Positions 18,304 to 26,720 of a DNA stretch of 44,970 nt are shown here, piece by piece; position 1 is the stretch's first letter, and each line of letters starts with the position of its first letter. Origin of the DNA: Streptomyces rochei (GTDB lineage Bacteria > Actinomycetota > Actinomycetes > Streptomycetales > Streptomycetaceae); assembly GCA_002155895.1 (NCBI GenBank), contig MUMD01000031.1:1-44970 (forward strand), written 5' to 3'. Under the pieces are notes generated by a model, which was not told the DNA's origin, did no database searches, and saw only the letters and a list, made by a program, of their open reading frames with translations. The translations under genes were made by a program, and so were the position numbers.

Positions 18304-19425
18304 ATGAGTGGGCGTCAGACGGGACCGACCGGCCGTGACCGGCTCGCCGACGCGGCCCTCGCGGTCGTCGTCGGCGCCCTCGGCACGACCGTGGCCGCCT
18401 TCGACGACGACACCACGGCTCTCGACCACGTCCTCGTCGCCCTCGCCTGCGCGGCGCTCGCCTTCCACCGCACCGCCCCGCGCGCGGTCCTGGCCGCCGC
18501 CACCGTGCTGGGCACCGCGTACGTCGTGCACGCCCACCCGGGGCCGCTGTCGGCGCTGCCCGTCCTGGCCGCGGTGCACACCGCGGCCCGGGTCGGCCAC
18601 CGGGGCGTCGCGGCGGCCGGCGGCGCGGTGTTCCTCGCGGGGTACGTGGCGTCCGGTCCGGGGACGCAGGACGCGGCCGAACGGGCCGGACTGCTCGCCG
18701 GCTGGTTCCTGTGCGCGGTGGTGACCGGACTCGCCGACCGCAACTGGCAGGCGTACCTGCGCCAGACCGAGCAGCGCGCCCTGGAGGCCGAGCGCACCCG
18801 CGAGGAGGCGGCCCTGCGCCGGGCCGGCGAGGAACGCCTGCGCATCGCCCGGGAGTTGCACGACTCGCTCACCCACAGCATCTCCATCGTCAAGCTCCAG
18901 GCGGGCGTCGCCGTCCACCTCGCCCGCAAACGCGGAGAGGAGGTGCCGCCCGCGCTGCTGGCCATCCAGGAGGCGAGCGGCGAGGCGATGCGCGAACTGC
19001 GCTCCGCCCTCCAGGTGCTGCGCGCCGACGAACCGGCGGGCACCCCGGCGCTGCTCGTGGAGCGGGCCCGCGCCGCCGGACTGGCCGTGGACCTCACGGT
19101 CACCGGTGCGCGGCGCACGCTGCCGCAGGCCGTCGACCGGGCCGCCTACCGCATCGTCCAGGAGGGCCTGACCAACGCGGCCCGCCACGCGGGACCGGCG
19201 AAGGTGTCGGTGCGGATCGACTACGGAACGGAGAGCGAGGGGGAGTTGACGGTGGCCGTGGAGGACGACGGCGCCGGCGACCCGGCCAGGCCGCCGGAGC
19301 CGGGGGCCGGACTGACCGGCATGCGCGAGCGGGTCACGGCCCTCGGCGGCACCCTCCGGGCCGCTCCGCGCGCCGAGGGCGGCTTCTCGGTGCGGGCCGG
19401 ACTCCCGCTGGGGGAGCGGGGATGA
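18304..19425 (+). CDS. NarL-type sensor histidine kinase
   Basis: A 373-residue membrane kinase. The first 145 residues carry about four to five hydrophobic segments and no extracellular sensor domain of note, so it probably senses within the membrane. The HisKA_3 dimerisation helix follows, with His186 in RIARELHDSLTHSISIV as the phosphorylated residue, then a GHKL ATPase domain with EGLTNAARHAG (N box), VEDDGAG and PGAGLTGMRERV (G boxes). It starts at ATG 18304 and its TGA overlaps the response-regulator ATG (ATGA). The signal is unknown. Confidence 0.92.
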   Translation: MSGRQTGPTGRDRLADAALAVVVGALGTTVAAFDDDTTALDHVLVALACAALAFHRTAPRAVLAAATVLGTAYVVHAHPGPLSALPVLAAVHTAARVGHRGVAAAGGAVFLAGYVASGPGTQDAAERAGLLAGWFLCAVVTGLADRNWQAYLRQTEQRALEAERTREEAALRRAGEERLRIARELHDSLTHSISIVKLQAGVAVHLARKRGEEVPPALLAIQEASGEAMRELRSALQVLRADEPAGTPALLVERARAAGLAVDLTVTGARRTLPQAVDRAAYRIVQEGLTNAARHAGPAKVSVRIDYGTESEGELTVAVEDDGAGDPARPPEPGAGLTGMRERVTALGGTLRAAPRAEGGFSVRAGLPLGERG

Positions 19426-20096
19426 GCGAGGCGGTCCTCAGGGTCGCGCTCGTCGACGACCAGGCGCTGATGCGGGCCGGTTTCCGGGCGCTGCTGGACG
19501 CCGAGGACGGCATCGAGGTGGTCGGCGAGGCCGCCGACGGGGAGCAGGGCGTGGCGCTGGTGCGCGCCGAGGTGCCCGACATCGCCCTGGTCGACGTGCA
19601 GATGCCGGTGATGACGGGCATCGAGGCGACCCGCCGTATCGCCTCCGACCCCGCCCTGGCCGCCGTCCGCGTGGTGATCCTCACCAACTACGGCCTGGAC
19701 GAGTACGTCTTCGAGGCGCTGCGGGCGGGCGCGAGCGGCTTCCTGCTGAAGGACACCGAGCCGGCCGACCTGCTCCAGGCCATCGAGGTCGTCGCGCGCG
19801 GCGAGGCCCTGCTGTCCCCGAAGGTCACCCGCACCCTGATCGGCGAGTTCGTCGCCCGGCCCCCGGACCGGGCCACCGCCCCCGGCCTGGACCGCCTCAC
19901 CCGCCGCGAACGCGAGGTCACCGCGCTCGCCGCGCGCGGTCTGAGCAACGAGGAGATCGCCGCGCACATGGTGATCAGCCCGCTGACCGCCAAGACGCAC
20001 ATCAGCCGGGCGATGACCAAGCTGGGCGCCCGGGACCGGGCCCAACTGGTGGTCTTCGCCTACGAGTCCGGCCTGGTGGAGCCGCGGCGCCGTTAG
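19422..20096 (+). CDS. NarL/FixJ-type response regulator
   Basis: A 224-residue regulator. The receiver domain has the acidic pair Asp12-Asp13, phospho-acceptor Asp58 (LVDVQMP), Thr88 (ILTNYG) and Lys110 (LLKDTE). A LuxR-type helix-turn-helix follows (LTRREREVTALAARGLSNEEIAAHMVISPLTAKTHISRAMTKLG). It is the cognate partner of the kinase with which it overlaps by four bases. A 22-bp inverted repeat before the kinase is a candidate target. Confidence 0.93.
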   Translation: MSEAVLRVALVDDQALMRAGFRALLDAEDGIEVVGEAADGEQGVALVRAEVPDIALVDVQMPVMTGIEATRRIASDPALAAVRVVILTNYGLDEYVFEALRAGASGFLLKDTEPADLLQAIEVVARGEALLSPKVTRTLIGEFVARPPDRATAPGLDRLTRREREVTALAARGLSNEEIAAHMVISPLTAKTHISRAMTKLGARDRAQLVVFAYESGLVEPRRR

Positions 20097-20101
20097 CGTC
20101 C

Positions 20102-20126
20102 GTGGCGTGGCGTGGCGTGCCGTGCC
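20102..20126. repeat. Five-base tandem repeat
   Basis: GTGGC three times (20102-20116) followed by GTGCC twice (20117-20126), directly after the response-regulator stop. A simple-sequence tract with no evident function. Confidence 0.7.
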
Positions 20127-20162
20127 GTGACGCGCCGGGCCGAGGCGTCGCGGCACGCGCGA

Positions 20163-20186
20163 GCCGCTCAGGGCACTGCGAGCGGC
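20163..20186. terminator. Hairpin between convergent genes
   Basis: GCCGCTC (20163-20169) pairs perfectly with GAGCGGC (20180-20186) across a 10-base loop, in the gap between the response-regulator and lipoate-ligase genes. Position fits a bidirectional terminator, though there is no U-tract. The octamer CAGGGCAC occurs three times in and after it. Confidence 0.5.
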
Positions 20187-20204
20187 CCAGGGCACCGCGC
20201 GCGC

Positions 20205-21269
20205 TCAGGGCACCCGCGCGGTCCACTCCGCGGAGCCGAACTTGGTGCGCGCCAGCTCCCTCGCCCGGGCCAGCTCCTCGTCGGTCACCTTGCCCTGGGT
20301 GAGGCCGTACCGGCCGCCGAAGGAGGTGATCATGCGGTCGATCACGGCCTCGCGCGGCAGACCGGTCTGCCGGCGCAGCGGGTCCACCCGCTTCTTCGCG
20401 CTCCTGGTGCCCTTGTCGGACATCTTCTCCCGGCCGATGCGGAGCACCTCCAGCATCTTGTCGGCGTCGATGTCGTACGACATGGTCACGTGGTGCAGCA
20501 CGGCGCCGGGGCCGCCGGCGGGGCCGACCACGCGCTTCTGCGCGGCCCCCGCGATCTTGCCCTGGTCGGTGGCGATGTCGTTCAGCGGCTGGTACCAGGC
20601 GCGGACGCCCAGCTCGCCGAGGGCGCCGAGCACCCAGTCGTCGAGGTAGGCGTAGCTGTCCTGGAAGGAGAGCCCCTGCACCAGCGCGTCCGGCACCGAC
20701 AGCGAGTAGGTGATCGTGTTGCCGGGCTCCACGAACATCGCGCCGCCGCCGGAGATCCGGCGCACCACCTCGATGCCGTGGCGGGCGGCGCCCTCGGGGT
20801 CCACCTCGTTGCGCAGCGACTGGAAGCTGCCGATGATCACCGCCGGGGCGCCCCACTCCCACACGCGCAGCGTCGGCGGACGCCGGCCCGCCGCCACCTC
20901 GGCGGTCAGCACCTCGTCCAGGGCCATGTGCAGGGCGGGCGACTGCGGACCCTCGTGGATCAGCTGCCAGTCGTAGTCCGTCCAGTCGGTGGCGTGCGCG
21001 AGCGCGCGGCGCACGGCGATCCCGACGCCCTCCGAGGTCAGCCCGTACATCACGGTGCCCTCGGGCAGCGCCGCGTCGATCCGGGCGGCCAGTCCCGCCG
21101 CGTCGGTGTCGGCCGGGGCGCCCTCCAGCGCGCGGTTCACGGCGTCCAGTGCCTCGTCCGGTTCGAGGAAGAAGTCGCCCGCCACGCGCACGTGCCGCAG
21201 CACACCGTCCTCGGCCTCCACATCCACGACGACCAGCTTGCCGCCGGGGATCTTGTACTCACCGTGCAC
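20205..21269 (-). CDS. lplA: Lipoate--protein ligase with N-terminal accessory domain
   Basis: A 354-residue enzyme that activates lipoate with ATP and attaches it to lipoyl domains of 2-oxoacid dehydrogenases and the glycine cleavage system (EC 6.3.1.20). The catalytic BPL/LplA domain spans about residues 100-320, with RRISGGGAMF (170-179) as lipoyl-AMP loop and Lys238 (TDQGKIAGAAQKR) as catalytic lysine. The first 60-90 residues (KIPGGKLVVVDVE, HVRVAGDFFLEPDEALDAVNRAL) match the accessory domain that E. coli LplA carries at its C terminus and Thermoplasma encodes separately as LplB, so the order is permuted. GTG start at 21269 with CGGAGG 7 bases before it. Confidence 0.9.
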   Translation of the reverse strand: MHGEYKIPGGKLVVVDVEAEDGVLRHVRVAGDFFLEPDEALDAVNRALEGAPADTDAAGLAARIDAALPEGTVMYGLTSEGVGIAVRRALAHATDWTDYDWQLIHEGPQSPALHMALDEVLTAEVAAGRRPPTLRVWEWGAPAVIIGSFQSLRNEVDPEGAARHGIEVVRRISGGGAMFVEPGNTITYSLSVPDALVQGLSFQDSYAYLDDWVLGALGELGVRAWYQPLNDIATDQGKIAGAAQKRVVGPAGGPGAVLHHVTMSYDIDADKMLEVLRIGREKMSDKGTRSAKKRVDPLRRQTGLPREAVIDRMITSFGGRYGLTQGKVTDEELARARELARTKFGSAEWTARVP

Positions 21270-21290
21270 CGTTCCGCCTCCGTTTCCCTA

Positions 21291-21358
21291 CCCCGGGGCA
21301 ACAGCGGCGCGGGCCGCGCTGTTCCCCGGGACGGCCGCCGGCCCCCTCCGGCTAGCCT
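21291..21358. promoter_or_regulatory. Imperfect inverted repeat and leaderless promoter between lplA and an AraC gene
   Basis: AACAGCG (21300-21306) pairs with CGCTGTT (21317-21323), flanked by CCCCGGGG-like arms (21291-21298, 21324-21330), giving about 40 bp of imperfect dyad between divergent genes. TAGCCT (21353-21358) ends 6 bases before the AraC-family ATG, so that mRNA is probably leaderless. Confidence 0.4.
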
Positions 21359-21364
21359 GAGCGC

Positions 21365-22135
21365 ATGCGTGTCACCAGGGACCTGCCGACGCTCGCCGCG
21401 GGCGAGGTGGACGTGTCCTTCGTGATCGAGGCGTACGAGGAGGTCGTCGCCACCGACACGGCGTGGACCGAGCACTCCCACCCGTGGCACGAACTGCTCT
21501 GGAACGAGCACGGCACCTCGACGGCCGTGGTCGGCTCCCAGGTGTGGTGCATCACGCCGACCCTGGGCCTGTGGATGCCCGCCGGTCAGCCGCACTCCGC
21601 GTCCGCGGTCGCCGGCACCGCCTACCGCGCCCACTTCTTCCGGCACGGCACCGTCTCGGCCCTGCCCGACGTGCCGGTGGCCGTGGAGATCACGCCGCTG
21701 CTCCGGCTCCTCACGGAACGGCTCGCGGAGCCCGACCTGTCGCCGGCCTCCCGGGCCGTGACCGAGGCGATGGTCCTCGACGTGCTGCGGCCGTCGCCCC
21801 GCGCGCTGCTGGTGCAGCTGCCCACCTCGCCGTTGCTGCGGCCCATCGTGGACGTGGTGCGGGCCGATCCCGCCGACCAGCGCACGCTGGCCGGCTGGGC
21901 GACCGCCCTCGGGTGCAGTACACGCACCCTGACCCGTGCCTTCAGGGCGGAGACCGGCACGAGTTTCGCCCGCTGGGTCGCCTCGGTGCGCGCCCAGCAC
22001 GCCGTCCGGCTGCTGGCCCTGGGCTTCGAGGTCGAGGTGGTGGCCGAGGCGGTCGGCTACCGCTCGGCGAGCGCCTTCGGCGCGGCCTTCCGGCGGACCA
22101 CCGGCATGACGCCCGGCAGGTTCCGCGCGCGCTGA
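21365..22135 (+). CDS. AraC-family regulator with N-terminal cupin
   Basis: A 256-residue regulator. The N-terminal cupin-like part has the HSHPWHELLW metal/ligand motif, GLWMPAGQPHSA and YRAHFF; the C-terminal 90 residues hold two helix-turn-helices (LAGWATALGCSTRTLTRAFRAETGTSFARWVASVRAQ and VVAEAVGYRSASAFGAAFRRTTGMTPGRFR). No ribosome site precedes ATG 21365, but a TAGCCT box ends 6 bases before it. The target is unknown; divergence from lplA and proximity to the exporter gene 360 bp downstream make both possible. Confidence 0.88.
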   Translation: MRVTRDLPTLAAGEVDVSFVIEAYEEVVATDTAWTEHSHPWHELLWNEHGTSTAVVGSQVWCITPTLGLWMPAGQPHSASAVAGTAYRAHFFRHGTVSALPDVPVAVEITPLLRLLTERLAEPDLSPASRAVTEAMVLDVLRPSPRALLVQLPTSPLLRPIVDVVRADPADQRTLAGWATALGCSTRTLTRAFRAETGTSFARWVASVRAQHAVRLLALGFEVEVVAEAVGYRSASAFGAAFRRTTGMTPGRFRAR

Positions 22136-22206
22136 GCGACGCGGGGCGCGGGGACGGAGCGCCGCCCGCTGTCCCGATCGCTACAAGGGGTGGCGGGAAA
22201 TCTCGA

Positions 22207-22260
22207 TTGCCCCGGCCGCGCCCGCTTCATACGCTGTCCCGGCAAGTGAGGCTCGCCTAA
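22207..22260 (+). promoter_or_regulatory. Promoter with DmdR/IdeR-type iron box
   Basis: TTGCCC (22207-22212) and TACGCT (22230-22235) lie 17 bp apart. Immediately downstream, 22242-22260 matches the 19-bp iron-box consensus TTAGGTTAGGCTCACCTAA at 14 positions, with the core AGGCTCGCCTAA. The site would cover the transcription start, as for iron-dependent repression by DmdR1. The first gene downstream is an EntS-like exporter. Confidence 0.65.
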
Positions 22261-22369
22261 CTTCACCTCGCTTGCCGTAGCGCATCCGGTGCCCTCCGCC
22301 ACGCCCGTACCCCTTCCCGCGGTCCACGGTGCGGGCCACGGCACCCCGACCGAAAGCGGAACCGGGCCG

Positions 22370-22492
22370 ATGAACACCCCACGCCTGCGTGCACGCGCAC
22401 GTGCCCACCCGGACGGCCGTGCTCGTCCCCGCCCCGCCGGGCCGACGCCCGTTCCCGCCGGGCCGACGCCCGTTCCCGCCGGGAGCCGCTGA
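22370..22492 (+). CDS. Possible 40-residue upstream ORF, proline/arginine-rich
   Basis: An ATG at 22370 opens a 40-codon frame ending 3 bases before the exporter ATG. Its product is Arg- and Pro-rich and ends with the repeat PAGPTPV, from a 21-bp DNA repeat. Its third-position GC is lower than in nearby genes and it has no good ribosome site, so it may be only leader sequence. The 360 bases from 22136 to 22495 otherwise hold the iron-box promoter and no other gene. Confidence 0.25.
   Translation: MNTPRLRARARAHPDGRARPRPAGPTPVPAGPTPVPAGSR
22435..22483. repeat. 21-bp tandem repeat in the exporter leader
   Basis: A 21-bp unit is present at 22435-22455 and 22456-22476, identical, with a partial third copy at 22477-22483. 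The third copy runs into the GGGAG ribosome site of the exporter, so copy number would change leader length but not the start. Confidence 0.85.
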
Positions 22493-22495
22493 ACC

Positions 22496-23833
22496 ATGAC
22501 CTCCCGACTCGCCTCGGTGCTGCCCGACCTCGCGCCCTGGCGCTCCTCCCGCGACTTCCGCCTCCTGTGGGTGCAGGGCCTGGTCACCTACCTCGGCAGC
22601 GTGATGGCGCTGATCGCGCTGCCGCTCCAGATCAAGGACCTGACCGGCTCACCGCTCGCCGTGGGCGCCATGGGCGCGGTCGAACTCGTGCCGCTGGTCG
22701 TCTTCGGCCTGTACGGCGGCGCACTCGCGGATGCCGTGGACCGCCGCAGGGTCATCGTCCTGACCGAGGCCGGCCTCGGCCTGCTCGCCCTGATCCTGCT
22801 GCTGAACACCCTGCTGCCGAACCCCATGCTCTGGCCGCTGTACGTGGTCGCCGCCGGCGTCGCCGCCCTCGCCGGGCTCCAACGGCCCGCCATGGACTCG
22901 CTGCTGGCCCGGATCGTGCCGCACGACCAGCTCGCGGCGGCCGCCGCGCTGAACGCCCTGCGCTGGCAGGCCGGAGCCATCGCAGGACCCGCGCTGGCCG
23001 GGCTGGTCGTCGCGTACGCGGGCAACGGCCCCGCGTACGCCACCACGGTGGTCTGCTTCGCCGTCTCCGTCCTGATGTGCCGTCGCCTGACGCCCGTGCC
23101 GCCCCACGAGAAAGCGGCCCGGCCCTCCCTGCGCGGCATCGTCGAAGGCGCCCGGTACGCCTGGTCCAGGCCGGTGCTGCTGGGCACGTACGCCATCGAC
23201 CTCGCCGCGATGTTCTTCGCCTTCCCCAACACCATCTTCCCGTTCCTCGCCGACGAGCTGGACGCCGACTGGTCGCTGGGCCTGATGTACGCGGCGGGCT
23301 CCGTCGGCTCCCTGCTGGTCAGCCTGACCAGCGGCTGGGTCTCCCGCACCCGGCGGCACGGCCTACTCGTGGTGTTCGGCGCCGCCGGCTGGGGCCTGGC
23401 CATGGCCGCGGCGGGCTGGACGGCCAACGTCTGGCTGGTGCTGGTGTGCCTGGGCCTCGCGGGGGCCGGGGACATGCTGAGCGGACTGGGCCGCTCCACC
23501 ATCTGGAACCAGACCATCCCCGACCGGCTGCGCGGACGGCTCGCCGGCATCGAGGTCCTCTCCTACAGCGTCGGCCCGCAGCTCGGCCAGGTCCGCGCCG
23601 GTGCCATGGCGGGCTGGACCGGCGCCCGCCCGGCGATCTGGACCGGAGGACTGGCCTGTGTGGCCGCGGTGGGCCTGCTCACCGCCGCCCTGCCGCGGCT
23701 CGTCGCCTACGACGCCGACACCGACGAGGACGCCCGCCGCCGCGCCGCCGAGCACGGGCTGCCCGGGCAAGGGGCAGCGCCGGCCACCGGGACCGAGGAC
23801 GCCGCGCCGGGGGAGGAGCCGTCGAGGACCTGA
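22496..23833 (+). CDS. MFS exporter, EntS-like (probable siderophore efflux)
   Basis: A 445-residue major-facilitator protein with about 12 membrane helices, of the enterobactin-exporter/MFS_3 type: FRLLWVQGLVTYLGSVMALIALPLQIKDLTGSPLAVGAMGAVELVPLVVFGLYGGALADAVDRRRV carries the family A-motif (GGALADAVDRRRV), and NALRWQAGAIAGPALAGLVV and RLRGRLAGIEVLSYSVGPQLG are typical of EntS. The acidic, Gly/Pro-rich tail after residue 400 is cytoplasmic. GGGAG lies 10 bases before the ATG. The iron box about 240 bp upstream indicates iron repression, which fits siderophore export. No siderophore synthesis gene is in the window. Confidence 0.85.
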   Translation: MTSRLASVLPDLAPWRSSRDFRLLWVQGLVTYLGSVMALIALPLQIKDLTGSPLAVGAMGAVELVPLVVFGLYGGALADAVDRRRVIVLTEAGLGLLALILLLNTLLPNPMLWPLYVVAAGVAALAGLQRPAMDSLLARIVPHDQLAAAAALNALRWQAGAIAGPALAGLVVAYAGNGPAYATTVVCFAVSVLMCRRLTPVPPHEKAARPSLRGIVEGARYAWSRPVLLGTYAIDLAAMFFAFPNTIFPFLADELDADWSLGLMYAAGSVGSLLVSLTSGWVSRTRRHGLLVVFGAAGWGLAMAAAGWTANVWLVLVCLGLAGAGDMLSGLGRSTIWNQTIPDRLRGRLAGIEVLSYSVGPQLGQVRAGAMAGWTGARPAIWTGGLACVAAVGLLTAALPRLVAYDADTDEDARRRAAEHGLPGQGAAPATGTEDAAPGEEPSRT

Positions 23834-23905
23834 CCCGGCCGGTGCCCGCGGACCGGAGTGGGTAGGGAAGACCGGTGCGACCCGACGACGCACCCGAGGT
23901 GAGAA

Positions 23906-25744
23906 ATGCAGCACACCACCCGCCCCACCCTCCAGGGCACCTTCGGCATGGTCTCCTCCACCCACTGGCTGGCCTCGCAGTCGGCCATGGCGGTGCTCGA
24001 GGACGGCGGCAACGCCTACGACGCCGCCGTGGCCGGCGCCTTCGTGCTGCACGTCGTCGAGCCGCACCTGAACGGGCCCGCCGGCGAGGTGCCGATCCTC
24101 CTCGCGCCGGCGGGCGGCGAGGTGCGGGTGCTGTGCGGGCAGGGCGTGGCACCGGCCGGGGCGACGGTCGCCCACTACCGGGGCCTCGGCCTCGACCTGG
24201 TCCCGGGCACCGGTCCGCTCGCCGCCGCCGTCCCCGGTGCCTTCGACGCCTGGATGACCCTGCTGCGCGACCACGGCACCAAGTCGCTCGCCGACGTGCT
24301 CGCGTACGCCATCGGGTACGCCGAACACGGGCACCCTCCCGTGGAGCGGATGACGGAGACGGTCGGGACCGTGCGGGAGCTGTTCGAGACGGAGTGGACC
24401 TCCTCGGCCGCGGTCTACCTGCCGGACGGCCGTCCGCCCCGCCCCGGCGTGCCCTTCCGCAACCCCGCCCTCGCCGCCACCTGGAAGCGGCTGCTCGCCG
24501 AGACCGCCGGTGCCGGAGACCGCGAGGCGCGGATCGACGCGGCGCGGGAGGTGTGGCGCACCGGGTTCGTCGCCGAGGCCCTGGTGCGGCAGGCCGGCCG
24601 GCCCACCCTGGACACCAGCGGCGCGCGTCACACCGGTACCCTCACGGCGGCCGACCTCGCCGGCTGGTCCGCGCACTACGAGGCTCCCGCCACCTACGAC
24701 TGGAACGGCTGGACCCTGTGCAAGGCCGGCCCCTGGAGCCAGGGGCCCGTACTGCTCCAGCAACTCGCGCTGCTTCCGGACGAACTGCCCCGGTACGGCT
24801 CCGCGGACTACGTCCACCTGCTGGTGGAGGGCTGCAAGCTCGCCATGGCCGACCGCGAGGCCTGGTACGGGGACGCGGCCGGCGCGGACCGGGTGCCGCT
24901 TGACGACCTGCTGTCGCCCGGGTACAACGCGGCCCGGCGGGCGCTCGTCGGCGACAAGGCGTCCTTCGACCTGCGGCCCGGCAGCCCCGGCGGGCGTGCC
25001 CCGCGGCTCAGCGCGCACGCGCGCGTGGCGGCCGTGGAGGGGGAGGGCCTCGACGCCCTGGGCGTCGGCGAACCGACGGTGGCCAAGAGCCCGACGTCGC
25101 CGGTGCCGGGCGAACCGGAGGTCACCGCCGACGGGGGCACCCGCGGCGACACCTGCCACCTGGACGTGGTCGACCGCTGGGGCAACATGGTCTCGGCCAC
25201 CCCCAGCGGCGGCTGGCTCCAGTCCAACCCGGTCGTACCCGAACTGGGCTTCCCGCTCGGCACCCGGCTCCAGATGACCTGGCTGGAGGAGGGCCTGCCC
25301 AACTCGCTGACCCCGGGCCGCCGGCCGCGCACCACGCTCACGCCGTCCCTGGCCCTGCGCGACGGGGTGCCGGTCATGGCCTTCGGCACCCCCGGCGGCG
25401 ACCAGCAGGACCAGTGGCAGACGCACTTCTTCCTGGCGGTCGCCCTGCGTGGGCGGGTGCGCGGCGGACTGGACCTCCAAGGCGCGATCGACGCCCCCAA
25501 CTGGCACAACGACAGCTTCCCCGGCTCCTTCTTCCCACGCGGGATGCGGGCGGGGAGCGTCACCGTGGAATCCCGGATGCCGGCGGAGGTCGTCGAGGGG
25601 CTGCGCCGCCGCGGGCACGACGTGACGGTCGGCGAGGCGTGGTCGGAGGGCCGGCTCTGCGCCGTCGCCCGGGACCCTGAGACGGGCGTGCTGTCGGCGG
25701 CGGCGAACCCGCGCGGCATGCAGGGGTACGCGGTCGGCCGCTGA
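23906..25744 (+). CDS. Gamma-glutamyltransferase family protein, cytosolic (YwrD-like)
   Basis: A 612-residue Ntn-hydrolase paralogue without signal peptide. EDGGNAYDAAVAGAFVLHVVEPHLNGPAGE corresponds to the large-subunit start. The probable autocleavage Thr is Thr416 in GDTCHLDVVDRWGNMVSATPSGG, where the usual TTH is TCH. NSLTPGRRPRTTLTPSLALRDG and FGTPGGDQQDQWQ replace the SPGG oxyanion region of classical enzymes. Such proteins are found in amino-acid and gamma-glutamyl-amide breakdown; the substrate is unknown. GAGGTGAG stands just before ATG 23906, 72 bp after the exporter gene in the same direction. Confidence 0.85.
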   Translation: MQHTTRPTLQGTFGMVSSTHWLASQSAMAVLEDGGNAYDAAVAGAFVLHVVEPHLNGPAGEVPILLAPAGGEVRVLCGQGVAPAGATVAHYRGLGLDLVPGTGPLAAAVPGAFDAWMTLLRDHGTKSLADVLAYAIGYAEHGHPPVERMTETVGTVRELFETEWTSSAAVYLPDGRPPRPGVPFRNPALAATWKRLLAETAGAGDREARIDAAREVWRTGFVAEALVRQAGRPTLDTSGARHTGTLTAADLAGWSAHYEAPATYDWNGWTLCKAGPWSQGPVLLQQLALLPDELPRYGSADYVHLLVEGCKLAMADREAWYGDAAGADRVPLDDLLSPGYNAARRALVGDKASFDLRPGSPGGRAPRLSAHARVAAVEGEGLDALGVGEPTVAKSPTSPVPGEPEVTADGGTRGDTCHLDVVDRWGNMVSATPSGGWLQSNPVVPELGFPLGTRLQMTWLEEGLPNSLTPGRRPRTTLTPSLALRDGVPVMAFGTPGGDQQDQWQTHFFLAVALRGRVRGGLDLQGAIDAPNWHNDSFPGSFFPRGMRAGSVTVESRMPAEVVEGLRRRGHDVTVGEAWSEGRLCAVARDPETGVLSAAANPRGMQGYAVGR

Positions 25745-25789
25745 TCCCGGCGCCGAGGGCGGCCTCCGCACCCGTTGTTGGCCCCGATT

Positions 25790-25815
25790 CCACCCTGCGT
25801 CCACCACCAGGGTGG
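25790..25815. terminator. Hairpin between the glutamyltransferase and phosphatase genes
   Basis: CCACCCT (25790-25796) pairs with AGGGTGG (25809-25815) over a 12-base loop. It follows the glutamyltransferase stop by 45 bp and precedes the next start by 33 bp, so it may end the first transcript or act as operator for the second. Confidence 0.4.
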
Positions 25816-25847
25816 GGATTGTCAGTGCCGCGTGCTCTCATGGAGTC

Positions 25848-26693
25848 ATGATCGAGACCAACGAAACCATCGACGAGTTTCTCGCCCGGCACGCCGACGA
25901 CGTGTCGGAGGCCGTCCGCAAGGCGGCCGCCCAGGAGATCCTGCCGCGCCGGCGCCGGCTGGCCGCCCACGAGGTCGACGAGAAGGCCGGCCCGCACGAC
26001 CTGGTGACCGACGCCGACCGCAAGGCGGAGCAGTTCCTCACCGAGGCCCTGTCCGCCCTGCTGCCCGGATCGGTCGTGGTCGGCGAGGAGGCGGTGCACG
26101 CGAACCCCGCCACGTACGAGGCGATACGCGGCGAGGCACCGGTGTGGATCGTCGACCCGGTCGACGGGACACGGCAGTTCGTGCACGGCGACCCGGGCTT
26201 CTGCACCCTGGTCGCCCTCGCCCACCACGGGACCGTGCGGGCCTCGTGGACCTATGCCCCGGTCCACGACCGGATGGCCACGGCGGTGCGGGGCCGGGGC
26301 GCCTTCCTGGACGGCGAGCGCCTGCACGCCGGCCCGCCCGAGCCCGGCCGTGAGCTGCGCGTCGCCACCTCCCACCCGGACTACACGACCGACGAGCAGA
26401 AGCACGCCCTGCTCGGCCTGCGCGCCCCGGGCGTGGCCCCCCGGCCCTGCGGCTCGGCGGGCCTGGAGTATCTCGCGGTGGCCCGCGGCGAGTTGGACGC
26501 CACCGCGTTCAGCTGGGAAGCGGCCTGGGACCACGCGGCCGGCCTGCTCCTGGTGGAGGAGGCGGGCGGCACCCACCTCACCCGCACCGGTGAGCCCTTC
26601 CGCATCACCGGCGACAACGACCTGCCGTTCACCGCGGCCCGCGACGCGGCCACGGCCCGCCGGGTGGTGGCGCTGCTGGCGGGCGGCGCCTGA
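25848..26693 (+). CDS. Inositol monophosphatase-family phosphatase
   Basis: A 281-residue metal-dependent phosphatase of the IMPase/FBPase/CysQ group. The three metal-site motifs are present: VGEEAVH with its Glu, WIVDPVDGTRQFVHGDPGF (DPxDGT) and WDHAAGLLLVEEAGG near the C terminus. Substrate could be inositol-1-phosphate, histidinol phosphate or PAP; sequence alone does not decide. The ATG at 25848 (MIETNETIDEFL) has a short-spaced GGAG; a GTG 36 bases upstream is less likely. It converges on the quinone reductase gene across a stem. Confidence 0.88.
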   Translation: MIETNETIDEFLARHADDVSEAVRKAAAQEILPRRRRLAAHEVDEKAGPHDLVTDADRKAEQFLTEALSALLPGSVVVGEEAVHANPATYEAIRGEAPVWIVDPVDGTRQFVHGDPGFCTLVALAHHGTVRASWTYAPVHDRMATAVRGRGAFLDGERLHAGPPEPGRELRVATSHPDYTTDEQKHALLGLRAPGVAPRPCGSAGLEYLAVARGELDATAFSWEAAWDHAAGLLLVEEAGGTHLTRTGEPFRITGDNDLPFTAARDAATARRVVALLAGGA

Positions 26694-26712
26694 GCCTGCC
26701 CCGGGGCGGGCT
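26693..26712. terminator. Bidirectional terminator between convergent genes
   Basis: AGCCTGCCCC (26693-26702) faces GGGGCGGGCT (26703-26712), complementary except for one T-G pair, followed by TT. It sits in the 27-bp gap between the convergent phosphatase and quinone-reductase genes. Confidence 0.45.
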
Positions 26713-26720
26713 TCCCGCGC

